Shown here piece after piece: positions 49,643-60,472 of a stretch of DNA of 64,000 nt. The stretch is taken from the NCBI GenBank assembly GCA_003225495.1, contig QIAJ01000128.1:10674-74673 (forward strand), given 5' to 3'. This DNA is from Acidobacteriota bacterium. Lineage in GTDB: Bacteria; Acidobacteriota; Terriglobia; Terriglobales; Acidobacteriaceae. A program made the translations under genes and the position numbers. Position 1 is the first letter of the stretch, and each line of letters opens with the position of its first letter. The notes below the pieces were generated by a model. It made no database searches. It saw nothing but the letters and a program-made list of their open reading frames with translations, and was not told the origin of the DNA.

Positions 49643-50695
49643 TCATTTCGTCCCATTGGGATACACCAGAATCTTGCTCGCTTCGCCTGTTTTCAGGCGC
49701 GCCATGGCCTTCGAAAAATCTTTCATCGGAATCCGGTCGGTAATGACGGGATGCAGATCGAGTTTGCCGCTTTTCAGAAGAGCCGTCATCTGGTACCAGG
49801 TCTGGTACATACGGCGCCCGTTGATGCCCTGGATCGTCAGGCCTTTGAAAATAATGTCTTCGGAGAAGTTGAGCGGAATGGGCTTGCTGGTGAGGCCCAG
49901 AAGAGAGATGCGTCCGCCGCGCCGGACGATGTCGAAGGCCGTTCGGATCGCATCGGGATGGCCCGCCATCTCGAGAACTACGTCGACTCCCAATCCGCCT
50001 GTTCGCTCGTTGACGATCTTGCGAACCTCCTCTTTCGAGGGGTCGAGCACGACGTCGGCGTGCATTTTTGTAGCGAGCTTGCGCCGATGTTCATTGACTT
50101 CTATAGCGAAGACAGTAGTTGCGCCCACCGCGCGGGCTACCGCAATCGAGAATAGGCCGATCGGTCCGCATCCGGTGACCGCGACGGTCTTGGCGGCAAT
50201 CTCGCCGGCAAGAACCGAGTGCACCGCATTGCCGAGAGGATCGAGAATCGAGGCGTACTCCTGAGGAATAGCCGGATCGAGTTTCCAGATATTCGACTCG
50301 GGAATCACCACGTATTCCGCGAAGGCGCCGTCGGCGTCGACTCCGATGATCTTCACGTTCTGACAGATATGGGCATCGCCAGTCCGGCATTGCAGACATT
50401 TGCCGCAGGCAACATGCATTTCGGCGGAAACAAAATCGCCTTCTTTCACACTCGTGACTTCATCGCCGAAGGCGACGACTTCGCCACAGAATTCGTGGCC
50501 CGGAATCAGCGGCGGATGGATGCGTCCCTGGGCCCAGCGGTCCCACTCGTAAATATGCAGGTCGGTGCCGCAGATGGAGGCGACTTTGACTTTGACCAGG
50601 ACATCGTTGCGTCCGTAGCTGGGAACTGTAACTTCGCGAATCTCCGCGCCCGGCGCGGCTTCCGGCTTCACCACCGCGAGCATGGTATCGGGCAT
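49643..50695 (-). CDS. tdh: L-threonine 3-dehydrogenase
   Basis: Zn-ADH: SICGTDLHIYEWDRWAQGRI, GHEFCGEVVAFG, CGKCLQCRTGDAHICQN. Confidence 0.93.
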   Translation of the reverse strand: MPDTMLAVVKPEAAPGAEIREVTVPSYGRNDVLVKVKVASICGTDLHIYEWDRWAQGRIHPPLIPGHEFCGEVVAFGDEVTSVKEGDFVSAEMHVACGKCLQCRTGDAHICQNVKIIGVDADGAFAEYVVIPESNIWKLDPAIPQEYASILDPLGNAVHSVLAGEIAAKTVAVTGCGPIGLFSIAVARAVGATTVFAIEVNEHRRKLATKMHADVVLDPSKEEVRKIVNERTGGLGVDVVLEMAGHPDAIRTAFDIVRRGGRISLLGLTSKPIPLNFSEDIIFKGLTIQGINGRRMYQTWYQMTALLKSGKLDLHPVITDRIPMKDFSKAMARLKTGEASKILVYPNGTK

Positions 50696-50852
50696 GGAGT
50701 CTCCCTTTTAAAGAAAGGAATTATCAGTACAAACGGGTTATTTTAACACTCGGAGTAGAATGGCTTGATCCCTTGAATCTTTTATTGCGATGCGAATGCA
50801 GTATCGATATTACGGCCCTTATCATTGAACCGCTAGTGGCAGAATCACAGAA

Positions 50853-51410
50853 TCAAGTCTTGTATGTGCCGCGAGAAAATCCCTTCTGATTTCCGGAGTT
50901 GAACTCTTCGGACTTGCCACGCGGAATGCTCAACGTCTTCCAACCGGATGAACGCAGATGTTTGGACAGGAAAACAATTTGTCCAGTGTGCTGGGCATAG
51001 TGGGCGAGGGCCCGGTTCAGCGCCTGCATCACGGTGTGCGGCTCCTTTCGGATGGTAATCGTGCGCGAGACGTCTTCGGGCTTGAGGGAGTCGAGGGTCG
51101 AGAGAATGCGTGACCAACCTTCCTCCCACCAGCGCATAACCTCTTCGCGGGTGGTATCGGTAGACATTTCGAACTCTTTATCGCGGAAGCGGTCAGGCTT
51201 CTCTCCGTCGGTGGTCAGGAAGTCGGTGAATCGGGAGCGCGCATTTCCTGCAATGTGCTTCACGATGATGGCTACCGAATTCGATTCGGGGTCTATGGTG
51301 GCGAAGAATTCCTCGTCATCGAGTTGGGACATGGCGGTTTCCGCCATCCGCTTGTGGCCGCGCAACTGGCGGCGGATTTCGTTGAGATACAGGTAAGCGA
51401 ACCCTGTCAT
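50853..51410 (-). CDS. DinB-like / DUF1572 protein
   Basis: 185 aa; AIIVKHIAGNARSRFTDFLTTDGEK; LAHYAQHTGQIVFLSKHL. Confidence 0.8.
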   Translation of the reverse strand: MTGFAYLYLNEIRRQLRGHKRMAETAMSQLDDEEFFATIDPESNSVAIIVKHIAGNARSRFTDFLTTDGEKPDRFRDKEFEMSTDTTREEVMRWWEEGWSRILSTLDSLKPEDVSRTITIRKEPHTVMQALNRALAHYAQHTGQIVFLSKHLRSSGWKTLSIPRGKSEEFNSGNQKGFSRGTYKT

Positions 51411-51702
51411 ACGGACTCCAAAATTGCAGAAGCAAGACTATAGATTGATGAAATGATTCGCGGTTTCTTATTTTTTCTACAATCGGCGGTGCGGGCCGCT
51501 TCGATTTATGCTTGTACTAACCCGCAAACGCAGCAGTTCTTACTTCCTCAAAAGAGACCTCAGGCCGGATCCGCTTCGTTCCGACCCTCGTTTTCAGGAC
51601 CTCAAACGCCGCGTGGAATTTCTGCAACAATTTCCCGGGCCAATTCGGCACTGACTGCAGCTCCGATGATTTCACTCTGCAATCTGACTTCTCACCCTGT
51701 AA

Positions 51703-52350
51703 TTAGACATCGCACGCAACTCGAAAGCCATAGTCAGCGTACTTGAAATCCGGAGAGATGCTTGAACGTGTGGCGCAGCGCGAAATCTTGATGTGGTGAC
51801 GCCACGATCCCCCGCGAGATGAGCGGCGCCCACCCGTTTCCGGCCCCCGCGGATTCCGCTCGGGCGAGACTGCGTAGTAGTCCGGCGCGTACCAGTCACT
51901 GCACCACTCGTGGACGTTGTCGCACATGTTGAAGAGTCCGAATTCATTAGGAGCAGCACGGCCGACCGGGTCGGGACCGGTCTTCCAGCGGTCGGCATAA
52001 TCGGGGAGTGTTTCGGGCGGGTTGTCGCCCCACGGAAACAGAGCGCCTTCGCGGTCTCCGCGCGCGGCACGTTCCTATTCGGCTTCCGTAGGAAGCCGGA
52101 ATCGGCGCCTGGTTTCTGCGCTGAGCCACTCGCAGTAGCGGACCGCCTCGAACCATGAGATTCCTACGACCGGTTGTTCGGGATGATTGAAATTGGGGTC
52201 GTTCCAGAAAGCTGGCGGAAGGGATTTCGTGTCGCGAAGAAAGCGGATGCAGTCAGCGTTGGTAACTTGGCAGGCGGCGAACAGGAAGTTGTCCACCCAT
52301 ACGCGGTGGACTGGTTGCTCATTGTCCTGGCCGACATTCGAGCCCATCAA
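51703..52350 (-). pseudogene. SUMF1/formylglycine-generating-enzyme-type protein with in-frame TAG
   Basis: ...RRFRLPTEAE*ERAARGDREGALFPWGDN...NMCDNVHEWCSDWY...SSRGGSWRH in one frame. Confidence 0.85.
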
Positions 52351-52537
52351 GAAGGAGCCAGCGGGAATCGAGAGGGTACTGGGAAGAGCCCTGCGGATTG
52401 GGAGAGAAGGTTTGCTGCCTGCACGAGTTTGTACCTCGGCTAAAGCCTGAATTCAAAACTGTTCATATCGCAGCGACAAAGTCCTGTGCCCCAGCTACAC
52501 CCACAAAATCTACGCGCCTGGGAATGCCCGCTCATCA

Positions 52538-53221
52538 TTATTTCGCAGCGTGATTATTCCGCAGCGTGCGGACTACGTCTTCAATTCTATTTTCCTGAAA
52601 GAGGCGGATGGCGGCGACTCCGGCGGCGCCCGCTTCGAGACACGAGATCGCGTTCTCAAGAGTAACCCCGCCCAGCGCCAGGACCGGGATCCTTACCTGG
52701 CACGCTTCGCCGAGAGCGGCCAGGCCTGCAGCAGCAGTTCTCACTTTTTCGAAAACCGGGGCGAAGAGCGCGAAGTCGGCGTTTTCGGATTCGGCGCGCA
52801 GGACATCTTCTGTTGTGTGACAGGCCACTGTGATTACCGGCTGCCTGCGGGCGAGGGCGCCAGCGCCACACAGGGTCCAGATTTGCCGGACTTCCGCGGG
52901 CGAGATGTCATTCGAAGGCAGGTGGACGCCCGCGGCGCCGACCGCAAGGCTGATATCAGTGCGGGAGTTGATGAGAAGACTGGTCGTTAGTCGCTGGTCG
53001 CTGGTCACCGCCTGTCCAGCTTCATGAAGCACGCGAACAGCCTCGCGTGCCAGTCCTTCCAATTCGCGCGCAGTGAGATCTTTTTCCCTGAGCTGGATGT
53101 AATCCACTCCGGCTTGCGCGGCTTCGGCGATTTTGGCGAGCAGAGCGCGTCGGCGGGCGGCTTCGTCGCCACGGAATTGAGACCGGTCGGTGATGTAGTA
53201 GAGCAGACAGCGGGGAGCCAT
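52538..53221 (-). CDS. thiE: Thiamine-phosphate synthase
   Basis: YYITDRSQF, GVDYIQLREKDL, VHLPSNDISPAEVR, PVLALGGVTLENA. Confidence 0.9.
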   Translation of the reverse strand: MAPRCLLYYITDRSQFRGDEAARRRALLAKIAEAAQAGVDYIQLREKDLTARELEGLAREAVRVLHEAGQAVTSDQRLTTSLLINSRTDISLAVGAAGVHLPSNDISPAEVRQIWTLCGAGALARRQPVITVACHTTEDVLRAESENADFALFAPVFEKVRTAAAGLAALGEACQVRIPVLALGGVTLENAISCLEAGAAGVAAIRLFQENRIEDVVRTLRNNHAAK

Positions 53222-53288
53222 CAGGAGCCAGCGTACTACGGCGGAAGCCAAGCCTACGAGGATACGCGGGCTAGAGCGCGGGCCGCAC

Positions 53289-54176
53289 TTACGGCCTGGT
53301 TTTGGCGATTTCGGGCGCGGCGGCTTCACCGGTGCGTTTCGGCTGTTGCGGTCCGAGGTGGTATTTGGTGAGATTTTCCTTCAGGAACTCGAAACCTTCT
53401 TCAGGAGAGTCAACGATCTTCAACAAGTTAAGGTCCTCGGGCGAGATGACCCCCGCATCAGCCATGGCTTCGAAGTTGATGATCTTGTTCCAGTACTTGC
53501 TTCCGTAAATGACAACAAAGATTTTCTTGGCCAGCTTTTCCGTCTGCGCAAGCGTCATGATTTCGAACAGCTCGTCAAGAGTCCCGAAACCACCAGGGAA
53601 AATCACCAGCGCTTTCGCCAGATAAGCGAACCAGAACTTCCTCATGAAAAAGTAATGGAACTCGAAGTTGAGTGCGGGCGTGATGTAAGGATTGGGGTTC
53701 TGCTCGAACGGCAGATTGATGTTCAGGCCGATCGTCTTGCCCCCGGCTTCCTGCGCCCCCAGGTTGGCGCCTTCCATGATCCCGGGACCACCGCCGGTGG
53801 TCACCACGAAACGGTGGCGCTTGGCCGGAATCTGACTGGACCATTCGGTGAGCATGTACGCAAGGCGGCGGGCGTCTTCGTAGTAGCGCGCCATGTCCAC
53901 ACCAGCCTGAGCGCGCTTCATATAAGCAGCCTGCTGCGCGGCTGCCGCCCCGGTGCGATTTCCCCGCACTTCGGTCAGCCGATCGCCGGCGTTCTGCAAG
54001 TTCTGGAAACGGGCCGATCCGAAGAAGACGACCGTATCCTGGATCTGCTCGCGGCGGAAGCGGGCAAGCGGCTCGATATACTCGGACAGAATGCGCAAAA
54101 CCCGCCCGTCGGGACTCTTCAGGAACTGCTCGTTCTCGTAGGCGAGAGGGGCGGGCTGAAGTATTTTCTTATCCAT
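53289..54176 (-). CDS. LOG-family (TIGR00730-like) Rossmann-fold protein
   Basis: VTTGGGPGIMEGANLGAQEAGG; FPGGFGTLDELFE. Confidence 0.92.
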   Translation of the reverse strand: MDKKILQPAPLAYENEQFLKSPDGRVLRILSEYIEPLARFRREQIQDTVVFFGSARFQNLQNAGDRLTEVRGNRTGAAAAQQAAYMKRAQAGVDMARYYEDARRLAYMLTEWSSQIPAKRHRFVVTTGGGPGIMEGANLGAQEAGGKTIGLNINLPFEQNPNPYITPALNFEFHYFFMRKFWFAYLAKALVIFPGGFGTLDELFEIMTLAQTEKLAKKIFVVIYGSKYWNKIINFEAMADAGVISPEDLNLLKIVDSPEEGFEFLKENLTKYHLGPQQPKRTGEAAAPEIAKTRP

Positions 54177-54296
54177 AAAGTCGTTCGCTACTCGTGGTCG
54201 TTCGCGCTCTCATTCAAGTTTGCAGGTTTTTCATCATCGGATCGTTTGCAGCAGTCGAGGGAGCCAACGACAAACGACCGTCGACCGACGACGCTT

Positions 54297-54665
54297 TCAT
54301 CCATCTTCCCGATACTGAATAGCCTCCCAGAAGCCGATCCAGACGTTGAGCACGCCCAGACCCGTGCAGACCCCGCGGACGAAGCCGGTGGCAAAGATGG
54401 CGCGCAGCGTGGGATAGGGCAAAAGCAGATGGTTGTCGCCCCACTCCGGACGCCAGGGCAGGATCATCAGCATGACCCCGATGGTGGCGCACAGAAAGAC
54501 GAACATCAGCACTCCCAACCGCAGCAGCCAGATGCGCACTGCTGACCGCGGTCCACGGGAAGCGGCTCCCTGAACGGCCTGGGGCTCCGGTGGATGAGAT
54601 CGCGGCTGAAGTTCCGGCAAGTCAGTGGAACTGCGTGCCAGGGGCAACTTGGGGTCGGAGATCAT
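54297..54665 (-). CDS. Hypothetical membrane protein
   Basis: 122 aa with TM segments. Confidence 0.6.
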   Translation of the reverse strand: MISDPKLPLARSSTDLPELQPRSHPPEPQAVQGAASRGPRSAVRIWLLRLGVLMFVFLCATIGVMLMILPWRPEWGDNHLLLPYPTLRAIFATGFVRGVCTGLGVLNVWIGFWEAIQYREDG

Positions 54666-54736
54666 CGAATGCGTTCTGATGTGGGTGAGAGACCCGAGGG
54701 CATCCCCGAAGCAAGATTGCGCCCCACTGCTGCATT

Positions 54737-57700
54737 CTACGACTTCAGGGCCTGAATGCGCTCGCCAACGTCCCGATAATCGATGTTTCCGCCGTAGACG
54801 GCCGTGAAATGGCGTAAGGCGGCTGGTTTGTCCCGGGCCGCTTCGCAGGCGGAGCCGAGTTCGTAATGGATCGCGAGCCGGGCTTCTTGATCAAGTCCCG
54901 GTATGGTGAGCGCCTTTTCAAACCAGCGAATGGCAGCGTCCGGAACGCCTTTGTCGAGAAAGCACTGGGCGAGCCACGTGTAAGTCTGAACGATCTGAAC
55001 GAACGAATGTCCACGCTCGATGGAGTTGCAGACCTTCTGCAGTTCCGCTATGGCTTCGTCGAGCAAGCCCATTTCGCGGAAGGCGACTCCGAGGTTGTAA
55101 TGCGTCTCCGGATCTTCATCGGCAGTGGCTACGTCCTCTTCGAGTTCTTGCTTGAGTTCGCCGAACATTTCGGACAGATCCACGCTCTGTTGGGGATGCA
55201 TCGCCTCGGCGCCAGCACCAAGCGGGCGGACGGCAGTCGGGGCGTAGCTAAGTGTGGCTGCGCTTCCGGCTGCGGCTGCGCTCGCCGAAGCTGCTGCCGC
55301 CGGCATTACCTGCGGAGCCAAAGGAACTGGTGCTTGCGCTACCGGTTGGCGCTCGGGCGCGCGCCGCGGCGCCGGTGCGACGGTTGTGGGCGGCTCAGGA
55401 GCAGCTTTGGGCTTCGACGGCGCCGTTTGGGGCCACGCGGGTATGGCTTGCGTCGGAGCGGGCGCTGGTGGAGCGGCTTCGACTTCGGGAAAAGAGTCAC
55501 CCAGCGATTTTTCCAGGTCGGACACAAACGAAGACAGGTCGTCGGCCTCAACCATCTCGGACGCGGCTTGAACCACTTCGGCGACTGGTTCCTGAGCGGG
55601 GACGGCATGGTCGTACCCTGACAGCTGTTCCACGGGCGTCTCAGGCTGGGCAGCAAGCTCCGATTCCACTTCAATTTCGAAATCCTGAGAATCGGATGGG
55701 GAAGTCCCGGCGATATCGGGTACAGGCTCCGCCTCGGCAGCCTTGCTTCCAGCAGCTTTGATCTGGAGATGGACCGCATCGATGATGCTGCGATCGTTGG
55801 TCAGAGATTTGAGGCGGGCGAAAGCAGCCTGCGCCTGGTCCCGCATGAAGTGCTCAAGGTAGAAGCGGATTTCTTCGACGACTTCTGCAATTTCTGAAGC
55901 GCGATCTTCGGCATTGAAAGCGCGAGCGGGCTCCTCGGCATGCGTCTCGGACGGGGGAGTCGCAACCGAAGATTCCGAATCAGCCCACTCGGAAGACAGG
56001 TCTTCGGCGGGTTGAAGTGCGTCGGGAACCACCTGCACGGAAAATTCTTCCTGCGGCGGCTCAATCTGTTCCGTAGTAAAACCGTACTCGGCGGCAGCCG
56101 GAGACGGTGCGGCTGGCCAAGGCGCGGTTGAAGCGGTGGCCGCCGCAACAGCAGCGGGTATCGCCTTTGCAGCTGCTGGAACTGCTTTTGGCGGAGGCGC
56201 AGCTGCGGCGCGCTCTTCGTACCGAACAGCCAATTCTCCGTAGCGCACTGCTTCGTCAGGGAATCCGGCGTCGTGATAAGCGGTCTCGAGAGTCCGGCAG
56301 CAGACTGCAGCTTCCGTGAAACGCAAATTGCGAGTGTGCAGCGCCGCCAGACGCTGGTTCAGTCGGACGTCGCTGGGCGCCTGTGGCAAAGCTCCCAACA
56401 GCGGTACGATGGCTTTGTCCGGCAAATTGTAGGAAAGGAACAGATCCGCATCCGTGATGGCTGAACGCACAGCGATGGCAATATCGTCTGGGTAAGACTG
56501 GTCCACAGGGGGCGCAGTCGCTTCCAATTCCTCGACGATCACGGCGCCCTCTTCGGCGGTAATGAGCCGGGTCGTGGGGGATGCTTCTTCCATGTGCGCC
56601 AGAACCTGCTGGTAATTCTGCATGTGCAGCGTGTTCTGAGGCTCGAGCGTGGCCAGCATCTTGTAGAGATCACGGGCTCGGGGGAAGTCTCCGGTCTTGA
56701 CCGAGGCGTGGGCTAGAAGTTCGGTGACTTCGCCGACGTGCGTGCTTTCTCCCGCCTTGTTGAGAAGCTTGAGAAGACCATCCAGCGCGCCGACATCGTC
56801 GCGCACATGCGAGATCATCGTGTGCAGGCTGGAGAGCAACTTGGTGGAATCAGCGGCCAGCAGGCGATCGGCGTGCTGTACGTAAACTTCGAGAGCCAGT
56901 TGATACTGCCCCGCGTGCGAGCAACCTTCGGCCAGGAGGAACAAGCCTTCGGGGTCGTTGTGCACCGACAGCAGTTTGTCAGCGAGAGGCGCTGCCTGCT
57001 GCAGTTTGCCAGTCTGAAGATAAGCCTTGAGCAGATCGCGCAGACCTTCAGGATGAGAATCGAGATCGGGCGCCTTCTCGAGGAACTGAATTGCTTTCTT
57101 GGGATCGTCGGCTTCGAGGGCCGCGCGTCCGCGGAGCAGCAGTACATAACTGTTTCCGGGATCGAGTACCAGCATGCGCTGGAGGATCTCCTCGGAGGTG
57201 GCGAGCGATCCTCGCGAGCGCGCGGATTCTGCGGCCGCGCTGAAAATTTCCCAGGCTTCGGTCTTCTTGCCCAGCTTGACGTAAACCTCGGCCAGCTTGA
57301 CGCGCATCGCGACGTTTTCCGGGTCCATTTCCAGGACTTTCTGGAATAAACGAATCGCCTGCTCGAAGTCGCCATTCTTCATGAAGTCTTCGGCGACCTG
57401 CAGATATTGCGCGCGCGCGTCGTTGAAGAGCCCTTGCTGGGTGTAAAGTTCGGCCAGTTTCAAAGATCCATCGACGCTTGGATGGATCTTGGTGATCTTC
57501 TTGTACATCGCGATGCCCTTGACCGTGAAACCTTGCGCGGCATAGGCATCGCCAACACTCTTAAAACATTCAATGGCTTTGGCAGTATCGCCGAGACGGG
57601 CGTACAAGTCCCCCACCGTGTTGTTCACGGTAAGGTCTTTGGGATCGTTTTTAAGAATCTTCTCGTACTCGGAAATGGCGTTCTGAATCTTGCCCTGCTG

Positions 57701-57760
57701 GACAAACTTTTCCGCCGTACCGAGAAGCTTCTGTTTGTTGAAGCCGAAACCAAACGCCAT
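54737..57760 (-). CDS. Large TPR-repeat protein
   Basis: 1007 aa; many TPR units at both ends with P/A-rich linkers. Confidence 0.9.
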   Translation of the reverse strand: MAFGFGFNKQKLLGTAEKFVQQGKIQNAISEYEKILKNDPKDLTVNNTVGDLYARLGDTAKAIECFKSVGDAYAAQGFTVKGIAMYKKITKIHPSVDGSLKLAELYTQQGLFNDARAQYLQVAEDFMKNGDFEQAIRLFQKVLEMDPENVAMRVKLAEVYVKLGKKTEAWEIFSAAAESARSRGSLATSEEILQRMLVLDPGNSYVLLLRGRAALEADDPKKAIQFLEKAPDLDSHPEGLRDLLKAYLQTGKLQQAAPLADKLLSVHNDPEGLFLLAEGCSHAGQYQLALEVYVQHADRLLAADSTKLLSSLHTMISHVRDDVGALDGLLKLLNKAGESTHVGEVTELLAHASVKTGDFPRARDLYKMLATLEPQNTLHMQNYQQVLAHMEEASPTTRLITAEEGAVIVEELEATAPPVDQSYPDDIAIAVRSAITDADLFLSYNLPDKAIVPLLGALPQAPSDVRLNQRLAALHTRNLRFTEAAVCCRTLETAYHDAGFPDEAVRYGELAVRYEERAAAAPPPKAVPAAAKAIPAAVAAATASTAPWPAAPSPAAAEYGFTTEQIEPPQEEFSVQVVPDALQPAEDLSSEWADSESSVATPPSETHAEEPARAFNAEDRASEIAEVVEEIRFYLEHFMRDQAQAAFARLKSLTNDRSIIDAVHLQIKAAGSKAAEAEPVPDIAGTSPSDSQDFEIEVESELAAQPETPVEQLSGYDHAVPAQEPVAEVVQAASEMVEADDLSSFVSDLEKSLGDSFPEVEAAPPAPAPTQAIPAWPQTAPSKPKAAPEPPTTVAPAPRRAPERQPVAQAPVPLAPQVMPAAAASASAAAAGSAATLSYAPTAVRPLGAGAEAMHPQQSVDLSEMFGELKQELEEDVATADEDPETHYNLGVAFREMGLLDEAIAELQKVCNSIERGHSFVQIVQTYTWLAQCFLDKGVPDAAIRWFEKALTIPGLDQEARLAIHYELGSACEAARDKPAALRHFTAVYGGNIDYRDVGERIQALKS

Positions 57761-58042
57761 ATAAGTGCGGACTCCAGCCTTGATTCCCGCTGAACGCCCA
57801 CCAATCGTCGGAGCGTTGCTGAACGGGTCCCAACTTCACCGGGCATTCCCGGGTGAAACACCTGCCGCCGTCCCGAAACCTGGTCGCGACAAAGCTCATT
57901 GTAAGGCTGGGCCGGAAGAACCGTATGGTTACCAAGGATTACCAAAGGGGAGTGTACGAGTGGGGCGGAACGGGAATTGGGGTTCGAGAACCAGATTAAG
58001 GGGGAAAATTCGTCCAGGCACGATCAGAAACCCGAGGTCGAA

Positions 58043-58471
58043 CTATTCACGGCTTCTTGACTCCGCCCAGCGCCGTCGCACTCCCGCCAAGAACTTTTCC
58101 TTGTCCTCTCGCATTAGGCGGACCAGCGCTTGATTACCGGTCTCTTCATGGTCGGCGGCCCAGAGCACCATCTCGGTCATCACCGGAGCGAGAGCAATAC
58201 CTTTTTCGGTAAGGAGGTAAATCCGCTTGCGGCCGTCGGTCGGGTCGGGTTCGGTGGTGATGACTCCGTAGGAGATCAGTTTTCGCAGACGATCGGCCAG
58301 GATATTCGTGGCGATTCTCTCGTATGAATCGAGGAATTCCTTGAAGGTGCGCGATCCACGCAACATCATGTCGCGAATAATCAACAGTGACCAGCGATCT
58401 CCCAGCATCTCGATGGAAGCATTCAGCGGACAGCCGGACCGGCGCGCCGGTCCTGGCTTTTTTCTGGTCAC
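58043..58471 (-). CDS. HxlR-family transcriptional regulator
   Basis: CPLNASIEMLGDRWSLLIIRDMMLRGSRTFKEF. Confidence 0.93.
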   Translation of the reverse strand: MTRKKPGPARRSGCPLNASIEMLGDRWSLLIIRDMMLRGSRTFKEFLDSYERIATNILADRLRKLISYGVITTEPDPTDGRKRIYLLTEKGIALAPVMTEMVLWAADHEETGNQALVRLMREDKEKFLAGVRRRWAESRSRE

Positions 58472-58714
58472 ATTTTTATTCTAGCATATCACTTGCATTT
58501 TGCAAGTGAAGTATTGCATACTCTCCCGTGAAATTGAATTCTCTGGAAGGGCGAGGTTTTGAAAGGAAGTGTCGCGTACAGTGGATGTTTCGAAAAATTT
58601 GGCATCCATGTCGATACGGCTGTTGCTCATTCGTCGTGAAAGTAGAGCGGGGTAAGCCGGCAGTTCCGGCAGACGGGCTCGCTTCTCATTTATTGACATC
58701 CGGAGGAAACGCTC

Positions 58715-59122
58715 ATGCAAACAACGAACCATGGTGCTCCTGCTTCAACCAAGAAACTCTGGGCTGGACGTATTCTCAGCGGTCTCGCAATTCTATTCCT
58801 GTTGATGGACGGCATCATAAAATTGGTCAATCCGGCTCCGGTCGTCAAGGGAATGATTCGCTTGGGATATCCTCTGAACCTGACGGCTACCATTGGAATC
58901 ATTCTCCTCACGTGTGTGGTGATTCATGCGATTCCACAGACGTCGATACTGGGAGCGATCCTGCTGACTGGCTATCTTGGTGGCGCGGTCGCGAGCCAAC
59001 TCCGTGTTGGCGAACCATTGTTCAGTAATGTGCTGTTCCCGATCTATATGGCCGCGTTCATCTGGGGAGGGCTGTATCTGCGGGATGACAGGTTACGCGC
59101 GCTCGTTTCGTTTCGAAGATAG
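58715..59122 (+). CDS. DoxX-family protein
   Basis: ILSGLAILFLLMDGIIKLVNP; four TM helices. Confidence 0.85.
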   Translation: MQTTNHGAPASTKKLWAGRILSGLAILFLLMDGIIKLVNPAPVVKGMIRLGYPLNLTATIGIILLTCVVIHAIPQTSILGAILLTGYLGGAVASQLRVGEPLFSNVLFPIYMAAFIWGGLYLRDDRLRALVSFRR

Positions 59123-59173
59123 TCGTTTCACAAACTTAGCGGTCTATCACAAATTCTTAATCGAGGAGAGTTC

Positions 59174-59776
59174 ATGAAGAAAGTTTTATCGCTGCTGTGC
59201 ACGCTATTGTTGATGGGAGTCGCATCATTTGGTCAGACGCTGACGCAGGCGGATCGGGATAAAGGCATAAAGTATCTCGAACAGACTCGCGACGCAATTG
59301 TTACGGCAACCACGGGACTGTCGGATGGCCAGATGAAGTTCAAGCCGGCTCCAGACCGCTGGTCGGTGGCGGAGACGCTCGAACACATTGCCTTGGCTGA
59401 AGATTTCCTTTACCAGAATGTGACCGACAAAATCATGAAATCCCCCGCGGGAGCTGCCGACCGCGACACCGCAAAAGCGGATGCCATGGTTCTGGCAATG
59501 ATTCCAGATCGCAGTCATAAAGCACAGGCGCCGCCTCCGCTGGTGCCGACCGGACGCTGGAGTCCGTCTGAGACGCTTGCGCATTTCCAAAAGAGCCGGA
59601 CTCAGACGATCGCGTTTCTGCAAACAACGCCTGACTTGCGGGAACACGTTGCGGAAAGTCCGCTCGGCCAGCCGTTGGATGCTTACGAATGGCTGCTATT
59701 CGTGGCTGCTCACAGCGATCGGCATACAAAACAAATCCTTGAAGTGAAGGCGGATCCGAACTTTCCTAAGAAATAA
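59174..59776 (+). CDS. Exported DinB-family protein
   Basis: Signal peptide; PAPDRWSVAETLEHIALAEDFL; LLFVAAHSDRHTKQI. Confidence 0.85.
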   Translation: MKKVLSLLCTLLLMGVASFGQTLTQADRDKGIKYLEQTRDAIVTATTGLSDGQMKFKPAPDRWSVAETLEHIALAEDFLYQNVTDKIMKSPAGAADRDTAKADAMVLAMIPDRSHKAQAPPPLVPTGRWSPSETLAHFQKSRTQTIAFLQTTPDLREHVAESPLGQPLDAYEWLLFVAAHSDRHTKQILEVKADPNFPKK

Positions 59777-59900
59777 GGGCGCATCTAGAAGGGGATGTCG
59801 AATTTGAAGTAGTCTGATCGTCTACACATAGGCGGCCCGGAGAAACGCCGAAAACTCAACTCATAAACAGCTGATTAAAAGAAAATAAGGAGACTTAAAT

Positions 59901-60371
59901 ATGCAAACCGAAAAAGCACCGACGCACGAACAAGCAAAACTCCACCTGCAAATTTATGAAATGCGTCGTGAGGCGCGGCTGCGCCAAGGACGGGACTGGT
60001 ACTTCAAAAACTACCATCCACAGAACATCGATGAAGCCATGCGCATTGCCGCGCCCGGCACCGAAGCTGGCGCCTTCGTGGGAATGGTACTCAGTTATTG
60101 GGAGCAAGCCTGCGCTTTACTCAACTATGGACTGCTGCACGAAGACCTCTTCTTTGAGACGAACGGGGAATTTTTCGGAGTCTGGGAACTCGCTAAGACT
60201 GTTGTGCCGCAAGCTCGGGATCGGTGGGCGTACAAAGGACACCTCGCCCACATGGAAAAGGCTGCGCAGCGCTATGAGACCTGGATAGAAGGCCGGTCAC
60301 CGGGTCATATAGCCGCGATGCGCGGATTTATGAAACAGATGCTTGATCAGCAGGCTGCCAAGGCAGCCTGA
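59901..60371 (+). CDS. Conserved-looking hypothetical protein
   Basis: 156 aa, AAGGAG SD. Confidence 0.7.
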   Translation: MQTEKAPTHEQAKLHLQIYEMRREARLRQGRDWYFKNYHPQNIDEAMRIAAPGTEAGAFVGMVLSYWEQACALLNYGLLHEDLFFETNGEFFGVWELAKTVVPQARDRWAYKGHLAHMEKAAQRYETWIEGRSPGHIAAMRGFMKQMLDQQAAKAA

Positions 60372-60472
60372 TTGAGCTGACCCGGAGTGAGCCTGGATTC
60401 GGCCGCCGCGATAGCGGCTCCGATAAGCGGGCTCACTTCTCAATTCTTTCAAAATTCAACAGGAGATGCGGG

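Noticed and set aside
49511-50264. Plus-strand ORFs spanning the tRNA-Ser and tdh
   Set aside because: Opposite to tdh, and the first starts inside the tRNA; spurious
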